Source of the DNA: Acidobacteriota bacterium
Lineage (GTDB): Bacteria > Acidobacteriota > Terriglobia > Terriglobales > SCQP01
Assembly (NCBI GenBank): GCA_027459505.1
Contig: DAIDIE010000016.1
Coordinates: forward strand, 1 to 64,000
Direction of reading: 5' to 3'
DNA: 64,000 nucleotides
In this document: positions 1 through 9,178 of the stretch, piece by piece
How positions within the stretch are numbered: position 1 is the first letter of the stretch
Layout of the letters: the number at the start of each line of letters is the position of its first letter
Made by a program: the position numbers and the translations under genes
Notes under the pieces: generated by a model
The model's database searches: none
What the model saw: only the letters and a program-made list of their open reading frames with translations
What the model was told of the DNA's origin: nothing

Positions 1-396
1 TTCCGCCAAAACTTCAATGGGACAACGGGCGTGGACCTCGACGAAATTGCCGATTTGAGCGCGCAATTCATCACGCACGTTGCGGTAGGGCGAAATTGCC
101 GCGGTGATCGCCACGACGCCATTGCGGGTGAGCAGGTCGCAGACGAAGCCGATGCGCCGCACGTTGATGTCGCGGTCCTCTTTGCTGAAGCCCAAGCCCT
201 TGGAGAGGTTGGTGCGGACCACATCACCGTCGAGGAGCTCCACTTTACGGCCCAACTTGCGCAGCCGGCTGGTCACCAGGTTAGCGACAGTGCTCTTGCC
301 GGCGCCGCTCATACCGGTAAACCATAACGTAAATCCCTGTTCCGCTTTTGTCATTGTCTTGTCGTTAAGGTGAAAAGTCTGCGCCGCGGGCGCCAT
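1..396 (-). CDS. cysC: Adenylylsulfate (APS) kinase, cut by the window edge
   Basis: The reverse strand encodes an APS kinase, which phosphorylates APS to PAPS with ATP in cytoplasmic sulfate activation. The Walker A motif GMSGAGKS is at about residues 29-36, followed by the LLDGDVVR segment and the ISPYR motif typical of CysC. I chose the ATG at 396, preceded by a GAGGA ribosome site; an internal ATG at 354 is in frame. The gene starts about 10 bp after the stop of cysH, so the two are co-transcribed. Only the first 132 residues are inside the window. It could continue into an ATP sulfurylase domain as in bifunctional enzymes, which cannot be decided here. Confidence 0.93.
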   Translation of the reverse strand, partial: MAPAAQTFHLNDKTMTKAEQGFTLWFTGMSGAGKSTVANLVTSRLRKLGRKVELLDGDVVRTNLSKGLGFSKEDRDINVRRIGFVCDLLTRNGVVAITAAISPYRNVRDELRAQIGNFVEVHARCPIEVLAE

Positions 397-405
397 GGAA
401 GGTCC

Positions 406-1254
406 TCAGGAGGGAATGATTTCGCTGAGGGCGACATCAAAGGCGCGGCGGACGGTGCCATCCGGTTGAAAATGCAAGCCGCACTCTTTGGCGGCATCCG
501 TTTCCCACCACCAGCGGCCGGCCCGTTCATGCTCGCCCGTCGACACCGGTCGAGTGCACGGGGCACAACCGATACTGCGGTAGCCTTGGGCGTACAAGGG
601 ATGGCGCGGGACGCCGTGCTCGCGGCTGTAGGCCTCGACCTGGGCGGCAGTCCAATCCGCGAGAGGCGCCAATTTCCAAAGGCCGGGGCGCACGTCATCG
701 CGGTCCAGCTTGCGAATATTGTCGCGGGTTTCCGATTGAGAGCGGCGCAGTCCGGTCACCCAGGCTTGTGGGCGTGGCGCGTTCTCGCCGGATAAGACCG
801 CGTCCAAGGGGCGTACTTTGCGAATGTGGCAGCAGAGGCGGCGATCCAGGACGTTGTCGCGGAAGGCGTTGGGGCCACGGCGCGTAACCAACTCGCGCAA
901 CTCGTTGGCGTCGGGGGCATACACTTCCAGGTCAATGCCGTAATGGCGGCGCACCTGGGCCATAAACTCGTGTGTTTCCTCCGGGAGCCGGCCGGTGTCA
1001 ATGGTGAAAACGCGCAAGTGCGGAAAGAGCCGCACGCTCATATCCACCAGGACCATACCTTCGGCTTGCAGGCTGGTGCAGAGCACGAGGCCGCGTCCCC
1101 AGAGCTCAAAGCCACGCCGCAAAAGCTCCTGCGGTGGCAAGCTTTCCGCGTCGATATCGCTGAAAGGGGTACGGGAAACCGGTTCAGTCACGCGTTGCAA
1201 CCTCGGTTTGGAGAAAACGGAACTCTGTTTGTCTTGCCTGGTCGTCATAGGCAA
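406..1254 (-). CDS. cysH: Assimilatory APS reductase (4Fe-4S type)
   Basis: This 282-residue protein reduces activated sulfate to sulfite using thioredoxin. The PAPS-reductase fold is shown by the nucleotide-binding stretch TSLQAEG (60-66) and TIDTGRLPEET (94-104). A cysteine pair at 141-142 (CCHIRKVRPL) and a CxxC at 230-233 (GCAPCTR) are the iron-sulfur ligands that separate APS reductases from cluster-free PAPS reductases. The catalytic cysteine motif ECGLH is at 257-261. The presence of an APS kinase next door does not conflict, because PAPS is also needed for sulfonation. The annotated start is the first ATG; an ATG two codons later is possible. It leads a cysH-cysC operon. Confidence 0.95.
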   Translation of the reverse strand: MPMTTRQDKQSSVFSKPRLQRVTEPVSRTPFSDIDAESLPPQELLRRGFELWGRGLVLCTSLQAEGMVLVDMSVRLFPHLRVFTIDTGRLPEETHEFMAQVRRHYGIDLEVYAPDANELRELVTRRGPNAFRDNVLDRRLCCHIRKVRPLDAVLSGENAPRPQAWVTGLRRSQSETRDNIRKLDRDDVRPGLWKLAPLADWTAAQVEAYSREHGVPRHPLYAQGYRSIGCAPCTRPVSTGEHERAGRWWWETDAAKECGLHFQPDGTVRRAFDVALSEIIPS

Positions 1255-1498
1255 TCCACGTCAACATGTCTGGAGGTGAAAGAAAAAGGGCCCACCGCTT
1301 TCACGGGGGGCCCTGATCCGGATTTACGTTGGTAGAAGTTTCTACACGCACCCCGGTCGGGTCGCCCCAGAGCAGCGACAACAGACGGCGGTATGGCGCA
1401 TGTGAAACATACGAAAAACAAGTGTACCATGCCGCCGGGCATCAAAAGCGCAATGGTAAGCCGTTAGCGCCTGGGGCCAGAACCGCGGGGGCAGTGCA
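1255..1498 (-). promoter_or_regulatory. Intergenic leader of cysH, possibly structured RNA
   Basis: The 244-bp gap between the MFS gene stop and cysH contains, in reverse-strand order, a GC-rich segment with complementary ACCC/GGGT arms near 1346-1365, a GTAGAA/TTCTAC inverted repeat at 1332-1345, and the terminator-like hairpin at 1287-1314. I do not recognise a known SAM-riboswitch consensus in it. Confidence 0.35.
1281..1314 (-). terminator. Strong intrinsic terminator or attenuator hairpin in the cysH leader
   Basis: On the reverse strand an AGGGCCC arm and its complement (1287-1314), with an inner CCG/CGG extension, form a stable stem followed immediately by TTTTTCTTT. It sits only about 27 bp before the cysH start codon. 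It could end the MFS transcript or act as an attenuator controlling cysH. Confidence 0.7.
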
Positions 1499-2755
1499 CT
1501 AGTGGGCACTGGCGGTGCTCTCCGCGGGGTCGCCCTCGCTCAAGCGAATGGCGCGATAGCCGCCGCGGCTCTTGTAGTACAAGTACATGGCGCCAAAAAC
1601 AACCAGCAGGATAGCCGGCAGCACCGCAACATGGCGGAAGGTTGCGGCGGGTCCCAGTTGGTCGTACCAGCGGCCCATGATGGGCAGGAGCACGTAGGTG
1701 GAAAGCATGCCTGCACCACCCATGATGGCGAGGAGCAAGGCGCCGCCCTTGGGGAAGCGCTCCGAGGTCACGCCCAGCATGGTCGGCCAGAAGTAACACT
1801 TGCCCACGCCAAAGACGGTAGCCGCCAGGAAAGCTGTCGCCATACCGTGTGCGCTGCTCAGCGCGAGTAAACCGAGACAGGTGAAGAAGGAGGCAAAGGT
1901 TAACAAACCGATCGGTGAAAACTTTTTGGCCAGCGGGCCGGCCACGTTACGGCCGATAAACATGATCCCTGCCGTATAAACCAAGATGAGCACGCCGGGC
2001 ATGTGGGCGAGCTTCGACATGACCGAGGGCACCCACTGATCCGGACCCAATTCCGAGGAGGAGGTCAACCACATGCAGACAAATAACAGCAGGAACATGG
2101 GCTGAAACGCCTCTTTGAACATCTCTGCCGAAGTCACCCCGGAGGCCACGCGCTCGGTTTCGGGAAACTTAAGGCCAATCAGCAACAGCCCGAAAATCAC
2201 CGCAGGCACCAATACCACCACGAGTTTGACCTGCCACCCTAAAACCGAGTGAGCAAGGGTGATTCCTGGGGCGTCCAGATGCATGGCTTTGGTAATGGCA
2301 TAGGAGATGAGGCCACCAATAATGAGGCCCCCCGGCCACCAGGAGTGCAGCCGATTGAGTTTCTTGGTTTTGGTATCGGGAAACAGGGTTGCCACCAGCG
2401 GATTGGCGACGCCTTCTACCAAGCCCTGCGCCAGACCGCTCAGCAGCATTCCAGCTTTTAAGATCCCGACTCCAGCAGGCCGCGGAGCGAAGACCATTAG
2501 GCCAATGGCGGCCACGTAGCCCACACTGGAGAGGGCCATAACGTTACGCATGCCGAGGTAGTCCACAAGGGAGCCGCCAACAATGATGGACAAGGTGAAG
2601 CCGAGAAACGCCAAGCCCAACACACTGCCCACCTGCTGCTTATCCAGGTGAAAGGCCCAACCGAGCGGGTCGGCGATATCGCCACGGATGGCAAACAACA
2701 TCGAAGTGGTCACCATCGCAAAACAGCAGAGAAAGAAGAGTCTTCTTTGCGCCAA
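1499..2755 (-). CDS. Sugar transporter of the major facilitator superfamily
   Basis: This 418-residue protein has about twelve hydrophobic segments and no signal peptide, so it is an inner-membrane permease. The segment NRLHSWWPGGLIIGG (about 135-149) and the early GGSLVDYLGMRN loop (about 60-71) resemble fucose/glucose:proton symporters (FHS family), so a sugar is the likely substrate. The motif between helices 2 and 3 is the usual MFS signature in a diverged form. The gene is not clearly in an operon: the gap to the upstream histidine kinase is 250 bp. Substrate identity cannot be read from the sequence. Confidence 0.85.
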   Translation of the reverse strand: MAQRRLFFLCCFAMVTTSMLFAIRGDIADPLGWAFHLDKQQVGSVLGLAFLGFTLSIIVGGSLVDYLGMRNVMALSSVGYVAAIGLMVFAPRPAGVGILKAGMLLSGLAQGLVEGVANPLVATLFPDTKTKKLNRLHSWWPGGLIIGGLISYAITKAMHLDAPGITLAHSVLGWQVKLVVVLVPAVIFGLLLIGLKFPETERVASGVTSAEMFKEAFQPMFLLLFVCMWLTSSSELGPDQWVPSVMSKLAHMPGVLILVYTAGIMFIGRNVAGPLAKKFSPIGLLTFASFFTCLGLLALSSAHGMATAFLAATVFGVGKCYFWPTMLGVTSERFPKGGALLLAIMGGAGMLSTYVLLPIMGRWYDQLGPAATFRHVAVLPAILLVVFGAMYLYYKSRGGYRAIRLSEGDPAESTASAH

Positions 2756-2940
2756 TTTTCCTCCCGCCCAGCATTGGGTTGGTTTGGGTCTGCGCCGCTA
2801 TTACCGCGTCTCATACACGGTGCGACGGAGCGAATGCCGTTCCGAATTCCGGAGACGCGGCCAACGATCCCAAATAGGGTGCGCCCGCCGGAGCAGAATT
2901 GCAACAGCCGGAATAGAGGGCGAAGCCGGAAGGGAGGGGT

Positions 2941-2977
2941 GGGCACCGAAGTGGGAGGGATCCAAGCGGCCATGCCG
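2941..2977 (+). repeat. Copy 1 of a short dispersed intergenic repeat
   Basis: This 37-bp stretch beginning GGGCACCGAAG matches 46583-46618 at about 30 of 37 positions when aligned by eye with one gap. Both copies are intergenic. No protein explains the similarity; function is unknown. Confidence 0.4.
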
Positions 2978-3005
2978 CTGAGGGGTAAGCAAACAAGCGG
3001 GGGGA

Positions 3006-5636
3006 TCAGTTGGGTCGTTGGGTGGTGGGCCAATCGCCATGCAAATCGAAACCGATAGAGGTCGCCTGGGTGGAAGCCTGGCGGGGCATAGCGACAATGA
3101 AGTTGCTGCCCTGGTCCGGCAGGCTCTCGACCCAGAGGCGGCCGCCGTGGGCTTCGACAATCATGCGGCAGATGGCCAGGCCGAGGCCGGTGCCACCTTT
3201 GCTGCGCGAGTCTGATGCGTCCCCCTGGTGATAGGGACGAAAAATCAGATCATGCTTATCAGCGGCGACGCCGACCCCCCGGTCGCGGACGCTAAAGCGG
3301 ACTTCGTTGCCCAGCTCCGCGGTGGTAACCGCCACGATGCCGCGGCGGGGGGAAAATTTGATGGCGTTGGCAATGAGTTCCCGCAGGACTTGAAGAACGC
3401 GGTCGGGATCGCCGGTGAAGTTGGCAGCTTCGCCGGACACGCTCAAGGTGATGCCGGCGCGTTCGGCTTCGGTCTGCATCGCTTCCACGCTTTGCCGGGC
3501 GAGAGCGAGACCGCTGCATTGCCCTTGATTGAGCAGGACAGTGCCCGCCTGCAAGCGCTCGAAATCGAGAATGTCGTTGATTAAGCGGATCAGACGCGAG
3601 GCGTTGTTGACGGCAATCTGCAGCATGCGGCGCCCGGTGTCTTCCAGAGTTCCCAAGCGCCCGGTGTTCAACATGCCGAGCGCGCCGTGCAAGGCGGTAA
3701 GCGGGGTGCGCAGTTCGTGGCTGACCACGGAGAGGAAGTCGTGCTTCATCTGCTCGACCCGTCGCTGATCGGTCAGGTCGACGAGAGCGATGACGGCGCC
3801 GCTGGGTTTGCCTTCCACGTTCAGCAGAGGAGCGGCGGTAAACTGCACCGGGAAACGCCTTCCCGACTCGGAAACCACTTCACAATAGCCCTGATGGCGC
3901 TGGTAGTCGGAGAGGGGCTGCAACAGGGGCGAGTTTTGAGCGCTGTACTGCGGACCGCCCTCTTCGGAATGGTTCACCACGGCGCACAGCGGCCGGCCCA
4001 CAACATCCTCACGCGAACATTCCAGCAGGCGGCGTCCGCCGGGATTGAGCGAAGCCACCCGGCCGTCGGCATCAACAGCGCAAACGGCTTCGGCGATTGA
4101 TTCCAGGAGAAGGTCGCTATGGCGCTGTACTTCCTCAACGCGCAGCAAGGCCTTGCTTTTTTCCTTTAACTGCGCCCGGATGAAGCCGGTTTGGCGGGCG
4201 ACGGTGCGCTGGACCGCCCAGAACCAAGTCGCCACCAGCAGGCACACCATGGCAATCAGCAGAATCAGCAGACTGGAAGGGCTCCAGGTAATGAAGCGGG
4301 GCCCAGCCAAAAGGGCGACGTCCGCACGGCTCGGGATGACAAGGCTCCAACGGCGGGGCGCTCCGGTTTCCGCATTGGGGCCAAAGCGGCAAACGCCTGT
4401 CACTCGCAGGAGCGAGCCAGGTTTCCAAGCAGGAATGGCGGCAGCCGGTTGTGTGATCAGCACTGCACGATACAGCTGGCCACCGCTTTGCAGCGAGAGG
4501 CGCCAGAAGGAGCCCGCCTTCTCCTCACCCAGCAATTTCGCCTGGAACTGAATCAGGCGGGCATCCAGGGAGGGCTGGCTCCGGACTTGAACAGGCTCCG
4601 CTTTAATTGGAGAAGCGACCGGCGCGGTTGCTGAGCTGGGTTCGCGCGCGATCATGGCGTCCTCAAAATAGCTACTGTAGCTGACCGCGTCTCCGCCGGG
4701 ATGCAAATAGCCGGTGACCAGCACCTGATCGCCGGGAACAACCGTTGAACCCGCGGGATGATGGACCAAAATTCCGGCTTGTTCCTGGTTCTCGACCCAA
4801 AGGACATCGCCTTCAATCGCGGTTACCTGGCCTGCAACGCTGATCCGCTGGCCGCTCATTGTGGCTAGATCAGTCGCGGACAGGGCCTGGATGGTCCAGT
4901 GCTGCACGTTCTGGCTGGGGGGAGCGGATACAGTGATATGCCCGAGGTCCGGAGAAAACAGCAGGGAAGCAAACCATTGGTGGCGGGCGTTGAAACGCGA
5001 TTTGACGACTCCCTGCACTTGTAAGGTGCCACCAATGTCGCCGAGCAGTTTACTCTCCGCCGCCGCGCTACCGGAAACCTCCACCGGCAGCGACTCGCCA
5101 GCATGACGCAGGTGCAACAGAAGATCTGCGCCGTGGCGCCGGATCTGCCGTAACACGCCGCTCACTTGCACCCACTGCGAATCGAGCGCTCCATTGCGCA
5201 AGTCCCGGAAACGTACGGTCCGCGCCGGGGGAAGTGAAGTGTGCCCGACGACTTGAATGCTGTCGGGGATCACATATGGATAGAGCCAGCCGGCTTTGCT
5301 GGTTCCCTGAATGGAAACCAGATCGCCGGAGTGCAGGTTCTGTAAGTTTCCCTGACGGGAATCGACATAGACACTGCCGGAGGAGTCGGCGACAAACAGG
5401 ATGTCATGCACGCGGTTGAGCGCATCACTGAAGGCATGGTGCTGATAAACCAGAACAGTGCCGCGCAGTTGAACGGGCAAATGGAGACTGGCGGCCGCGG
5501 GGGAAAGCGCACGCACGCCGGCAGCGGAGGTGAGTGGATGAACGGGGATGCCCTGCGGGGCGGCGGGCAGGCATGCTGCGAGGCACAGTACTAACCAGCA
5601 CACAATGCGCGAGCGAGGTGCAATGGTCCTGAGCAT
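3006..5636 (-). CDS. Membrane-bound PAS histidine kinase with periplasmic OB-like sensor region
   Basis: An 876-residue sensor kinase. A signal peptide (LVLCLAACLPAA) is followed by about 430 periplasmic residues containing several repeated OB-fold-like beta segments, then one membrane helix (LLILLIAMVCLLVATWFW). A PAS domain comes next (about 510-620), then HisKA with the phosphoacceptor motif VVSHELRTPL near 630 and a HATPase_c domain with NAIKFSP and the GTGLGLAI G-box. I prefer the ATG at 5636, which has GGGGA just upstream, over a TTG at 5654. No response regulator lies adjacent, so it is an orphan kinase. The ligand is unknown. Confidence 0.9.
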   Translation of the reverse strand: MLRTIAPRSRIVCWLVLCLAACLPAAPQGIPVHPLTSAAGVRALSPAAASLHLPVQLRGTVLVYQHHAFSDALNRVHDILFVADSSGSVYVDSRQGNLQNLHSGDLVSIQGTSKAGWLYPYVIPDSIQVVGHTSLPPARTVRFRDLRNGALDSQWVQVSGVLRQIRRHGADLLLHLRHAGESLPVEVSGSAAAESKLLGDIGGTLQVQGVVKSRFNARHQWFASLLFSPDLGHITVSAPPSQNVQHWTIQALSATDLATMSGQRISVAGQVTAIEGDVLWVENQEQAGILVHHPAGSTVVPGDQVLVTGYLHPGGDAVSYSSYFEDAMIAREPSSATAPVASPIKAEPVQVRSQPSLDARLIQFQAKLLGEEKAGSFWRLSLQSGGQLYRAVLITQPAAAIPAWKPGSLLRVTGVCRFGPNAETGAPRRWSLVIPSRADVALLAGPRFITWSPSSLLILLIAMVCLLVATWFWAVQRTVARQTGFIRAQLKEKSKALLRVEEVQRHSDLLLESIAEAVCAVDADGRVASLNPGGRRLLECSREDVVGRPLCAVVNHSEEGGPQYSAQNSPLLQPLSDYQRHQGYCEVVSESGRRFPVQFTAAPLLNVEGKPSGAVIALVDLTDQRRVEQMKHDFLSVVSHELRTPLTALHGALGMLNTGRLGTLEDTGRRMLQIAVNNASRLIRLINDILDFERLQAGTVLLNQGQCSGLALARQSVEAMQTEAERAGITLSVSGEAANFTGDPDRVLQVLRELIANAIKFSPRRGIVAVTTAELGNEVRFSVRDRGVGVAADKHDLIFRPYHQGDASDSRSKGGTGLGLAICRMIVEAHGGRLWVESLPDQGSNFIVAMPRQASTQATSIGFDLHGDWPTTQRPN

Positions 5637-6005
5637 AAAATCCCCGTGGAACAACCGGTTTCAAGAGAGTACCCTGATTTGAACGGCAAAGCCAGTGAAG
5701 AGGCGGTTAACGGGGAGTCTAACTATTTGTTAAGACAAGTTTCTGGCGGGACTAAGGCCTTTGGGGCAGCAGGGGAGGAAGGCGGAGTCAGTTGTAAGCG
5801 CTTGCGCGGCATGCCGCCGGTGAAGTGGGCAGCCTGCAACCTTTGCTATTGGCAGTAAGCAGCGATCGCGGCCGGTTGGCCGGCGTTAAGGGGGGCAGGT
5901 CGCGATTGCGCTTGGTATCCAGTTGGTAGCGGGACCCTGGTTGTGCTTGCCAGGATTAACAGCGAAGCAGCCCAGCCGAGCCCCCAAATACTTGCATGGG
6001 CAATG
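5637..6005. other. Intergenic region without a recognised gene
   Basis: About 370 bp between the kinase start and the peptidase stop, both on the reverse strand. It must hold the kinase promoter and the end of the peptidase transcript. I saw no convincing ORF, RNA gene or strong hairpin. Confidence 0.5.
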
Positions 6006-8480
6006 TCATTTGTTGGTCCGCAGGTATTGCGCGGCTCGTGCGAAGGCGGGTTTAAAGAACCCAATCCAGTAATTTTGGGCGTCATTCTCGATGATGGGTA
6101 GCGACTGGCGATCCTTTAAGCGCGCCAGCGAGAAGGCTGCCACGACCTGAGTCTCGCCCAGCGGCCCATTGAGGGCGGAGCGCAGCAGCTGCAGGGTTTG
6201 TGGATCGCTGCTGCCCAGAGCCCCCAACTGTTGCAGCGCCACTTCCCGCGCCGGCTGAGGACTGGTAGCGGTGGCCCATTGGTGAAGGATTGGCAGGGCG
6301 GCTGGCGTACCCAGTTCGCTCACCCACTTCAGGGCCGCGCTTTCGACCTGCCAGCGAAAGCTGTGCATGGCGAGCGCCTGCTGAATGTAGACGCTGAGGT
6401 GGGGACGATCCATAGTGGCGAGTGCGTTCAGCGCGGCCACACGTACACTGGCGACGGGATCGGAGTGAAAGGCAGTGGTCACCAGCGCCGTATCCGGTGG
6501 GTTGGCGGGACCGTGCCCCAAGGCGCGGAGGGCAGCCGCGCGCAATTCGGGGTTCTGGTTAGACACGAGGCGGCGGGCGAGGGTAAGGGCCGCATTCAAG
6601 TCCAGTCCCGAGAGCCGGCCCAAGGCGAACTGGCGGACGGCCGGACTGGGGTCATGCTCGACGCGATCTTTCAACAAGCGGGGAAGTTGTTTGGAATGCC
6701 GGGGGCCGGCGAGGAGAAGCAACTGGTTCAAGGCGCGCCGGCGGTCGAGTCCATATGGCGCCAGGCGGCTCTCGCGCAGCCACTCGCCATAGGTTTTGGT
6801 CCAGTGCAGGTCAACCATCCAGGTGTGTTGGGGATCGACCTGCAGCAGGCGGGGTTTGGATGGCAGGGGAAGTGTGAATGTGGATGTGCCCTTTGGCAAG
6901 GCGAAGCTATGCCGCACGACGTGGGAGCCGCTCCATGCGGCGACTTCCACATGTCCCCAATACGAAAGGCGCTGCTGCTGCAGGCGAATCACCGCGTTTT
7001 TGTGAGCAGCATCCCAACTCCAACTCACATTCCATTGCGGGTGGCCGGGGCTGTAGAGCCACTGTTTGAAAAATGCTTGCAGATTCGTGCCGCTGGCCCG
7101 CTCCATGGCGCGCTCAAATTCGGCGGTGTTGACCGGGCGGTACTGATAATGCGACAGATAAGCGTGAATGCCGCGCCAAAACACCGGCGGCCCGAGTTCA
7201 TACTCCAGGCGGCGCAACGCCCAGGCGCCCTTCACGTAGGTGACCGAGCGGAACATATTCCAGGGGTCGCCGTAATGAGGATCCACAACGGGAAAGAGGT
7301 CGACCGCGCCGGAGCGGATAATCTGATCGGCTTCGCGCTGGCGGTCGAAGATGGCGCGATCGGCGCCATAGGCGTGGCGATCCCAAAGGAACATGGAGAA
7401 CTGCGCGAAGCCTTCGTTCAGCCAGACCTGACTCCAGTCCTGACAGGTAACCAGGTCGCCAAACCAGTGATGGGCGAGCTCATGGGAGGCGGTGATGTCG
7501 TGTTTGTGTTGCCGCGCCAGGAGATTAGCGAGATCGGGGTTCTCGGGGTAATCGCCGGGAAACTCGGTGGCGGTAACGTTTTCCAGCGCGTCGAAGAAGC
7601 CGGGATTATTAACCTGATCGTACTTGGCCCAGGGAAAGGGGATACCGGTGAGCTTGCTGAAGAACCGGATCATTTCCGGGGTGCGGCCGTCATAAGTACG
7701 CGCCATGGCGGGGGTGAAATCGACCGGCACATCGTATTCGAGCGGGAGCAGGCGACCGGCGAGGCGGGTGGTATCGTCGATGCGTTTCCAGCTTCCAATA
7801 TAGAAGGTCAGCAAATAAGAAGAGATGGGCTGCGCCTGGACCCAGTGGGTTTCCAGCGAACCGTCCGGCAGAGTGCGCTGCCCGACTAGGGCGCCATTGG
7901 CGATTCCCCACATACCGGGAGGAGACACCAAGGTGAAGTCGGCGCTCAGCTTGTCATTGGGGTGGTCATCCGCCGGCAACCAATGGTGCAGCTCATCAGG
8001 TTCGCCGGAGGTCCATAAGGCGGTGGCGCGCGATGGCTGCTGCAATTCTCCTGGGAAGAACACCAGGCCGGCGGCCGGTTGCAGGTCATAGTTGAGCAGC
8101 AACGTAATCTGTTGCCCCGGGGCGAGAGGATGGGGCAACTTCACCGTCAGTGCGCTGTGGCCCAGCGAAAACTTTGCGGCAAGGAGGCTGGCGCCGCCGG
8201 GCTGCTGGAGATTGACGGTGGTGATTGGGGGGCCATCGCAATCCAGAACGATACGGCGCAGAGTGCGGGCTTGGGCGCTGACGGTGAGCTGTTCCGAAAT
8301 CGCCACCCGTTGGTGAACGAAATCCGGCTGCACGCGCACGGAAATGTGACGCATGCGATAGCCGTTGTTTGAAGGCAGGCCGGACTGCGCGAGCGCCGCG
8401 GGAACGGAAGATGTCAGCGCCAACGCGGCCGGGACAGCAAGACGGCGGAGGATACGATTGGGGCAGCGAAACAGCGGCAT
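6006..8480 (-). CDS. Secreted M1 family metallo-aminopeptidase with C-terminal HEAT-like repeats
   Basis: An 824-residue zinc peptidase with a signal peptide ending near AALAQSG, so it acts outside the cytoplasm. The zinc site HELAHHW followed 18 residues later by NEGFA is the M1 HExxH-x18-E motif; the upstream ALENVTATEF replaces the usual GAMEN exopeptidase loop, so true aminopeptidase activity is likely but not certain. The N-terminal beta saddle precedes it. The last 250 residues contain repeated helical hairpins such as PAVRQFALGRL and PELRAAALRALG, read as HEAT repeats, in place of the usual ERAP1-like domain. It is monocistronic by spacing. Confidence 0.92.
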   Translation of the reverse strand: MPLFRCPNRILRRLAVPAALALTSSVPAALAQSGLPSNNGYRMRHISVRVQPDFVHQRVAISEQLTVSAQARTLRRIVLDCDGPPITTVNLQQPGGASLLAAKFSLGHSALTVKLPHPLAPGQQITLLLNYDLQPAAGLVFFPGELQQPSRATALWTSGEPDELHHWLPADDHPNDKLSADFTLVSPPGMWGIANGALVGQRTLPDGSLETHWVQAQPISSYLLTFYIGSWKRIDDTTRLAGRLLPLEYDVPVDFTPAMARTYDGRTPEMIRFFSKLTGIPFPWAKYDQVNNPGFFDALENVTATEFPGDYPENPDLANLLARQHKHDITASHELAHHWFGDLVTCQDWSQVWLNEGFAQFSMFLWDRHAYGADRAIFDRQREADQIIRSGAVDLFPVVDPHYGDPWNMFRSVTYVKGAWALRRLEYELGPPVFWRGIHAYLSHYQYRPVNTAEFERAMERASGTNLQAFFKQWLYSPGHPQWNVSWSWDAAHKNAVIRLQQQRLSYWGHVEVAAWSGSHVVRHSFALPKGTSTFTLPLPSKPRLLQVDPQHTWMVDLHWTKTYGEWLRESRLAPYGLDRRRALNQLLLLAGPRHSKQLPRLLKDRVEHDPSPAVRQFALGRLSGLDLNAALTLARRLVSNQNPELRAAALRALGHGPANPPDTALVTTAFHSDPVASVRVAALNALATMDRPHLSVYIQQALAMHSFRWQVESAALKWVSELGTPAALPILHQWATATSPQPAREVALQQLGALGSSDPQTLQLLRSALNGPLGETQVVAAFSLARLKDRQSLPIIENDAQNYWIGFFKPAFARAAQYLRTNK

Positions 8481-8573
8481 TGCCTCAGCTTAGCAGAGGG
8501 GCTGTACGGGGCCAGGTCCGGAGATCGCTTTCCCTTGCGTCTCAATCCGTGGTGCGCCTTGAATGTGGCTTTA

Positions 8574-8990
8574 TTACGTTCCGATGGTCTCCTGAAGCGT
8601 AGATCCGTCAATGCCCAGCAATTCGTTGGCGAGCTTGGCTTGCTGGCGGGGGACCCAGAGGCTGCGTTCGGCGGAGAGGCCGGGAATCATGGTGGGCGCC
8701 AGTTCGGCGGGAATGCCGCTGGAGCGCAGCAGCCCACAGGCCAGATCGGCCTCGGCTTCATTGTCGAAATGCCGGATTGCCACCCGGTCGCCGGCGTTGA
8801 CATGTTCCAGCGGGTCGCCGGTGTCGCTGATGGCGTCACTATCATGTTGCGCGGATTCGGGCTTGGCTGAACGTGAGGGCTCGACAGTATCGGGAAGTGG
8901 CTCGCCGCAGGAGGCGCACTCAACAGCGGCAGGGGGATTGCGTTCTCCACAAGAGGGGCAAACTTTGGCGGGCAGATTATCGCTGACCAT
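8574..8990 (-). CDS. Zinc-ribbon protein with a DUF2007-type domain
   Basis: This 138-residue cytoplasmic protein begins with two CxxC pairs (CPSCGERNPP and CASCGEPLP), which form a zinc ribbon. A polar linker follows. The last 70 residues (AIRHFDNEAEADLACGLLRSSGIPAEL and SLWVPRQQAKLANELL) match the DUF2007 fold, called a putative signal-transducing domain. Its function is unknown. It is separated by about 90 bp from the M1 peptidase gene downstream and could share its transcript. Confidence 0.8.
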   Translation of the reverse strand: MVSDNLPAKVCPSCGERNPPAAVECASCGEPLPDTVEPSRSAKPESAQHDSDAISDTGDPLEHVNAGDRVAIRHFDNEAEADLACGLLRSSGIPAELAPTMIPGLSAERSLWVPRQQAKLANELLGIDGSTLQETIGT

Positions 8991-9178
8991 GTGGACACCT
9001 CCGGCTGGGTCTTGTGCTGCTCATCGTATTGGATGAGTTGGTGGGGTAGGGAGATGTCAGTTTGGCTCAGAGAAGGCCGGGGTCAGGCACTTTCCGGTTT
9101 GGTGGGGGGAATTGAAACGGTGAGCGCGCAGTGACAATCTAATCGGGCAGGCTCTTTGCAGGTGAGCCCGTTAAGCCC

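Noticed and set aside
1281-1440. SAM-I riboswitch in front of cysH
   Set aside because: The conserved SAM-I core sequences were not found; only hairpins are visible.
6198-7889. A 563-codon open frame on the + strand
   Set aside because: It is antisense to the M1 peptidase, whose HExxH site and signal peptide are clear. The + frame has no family motifs.
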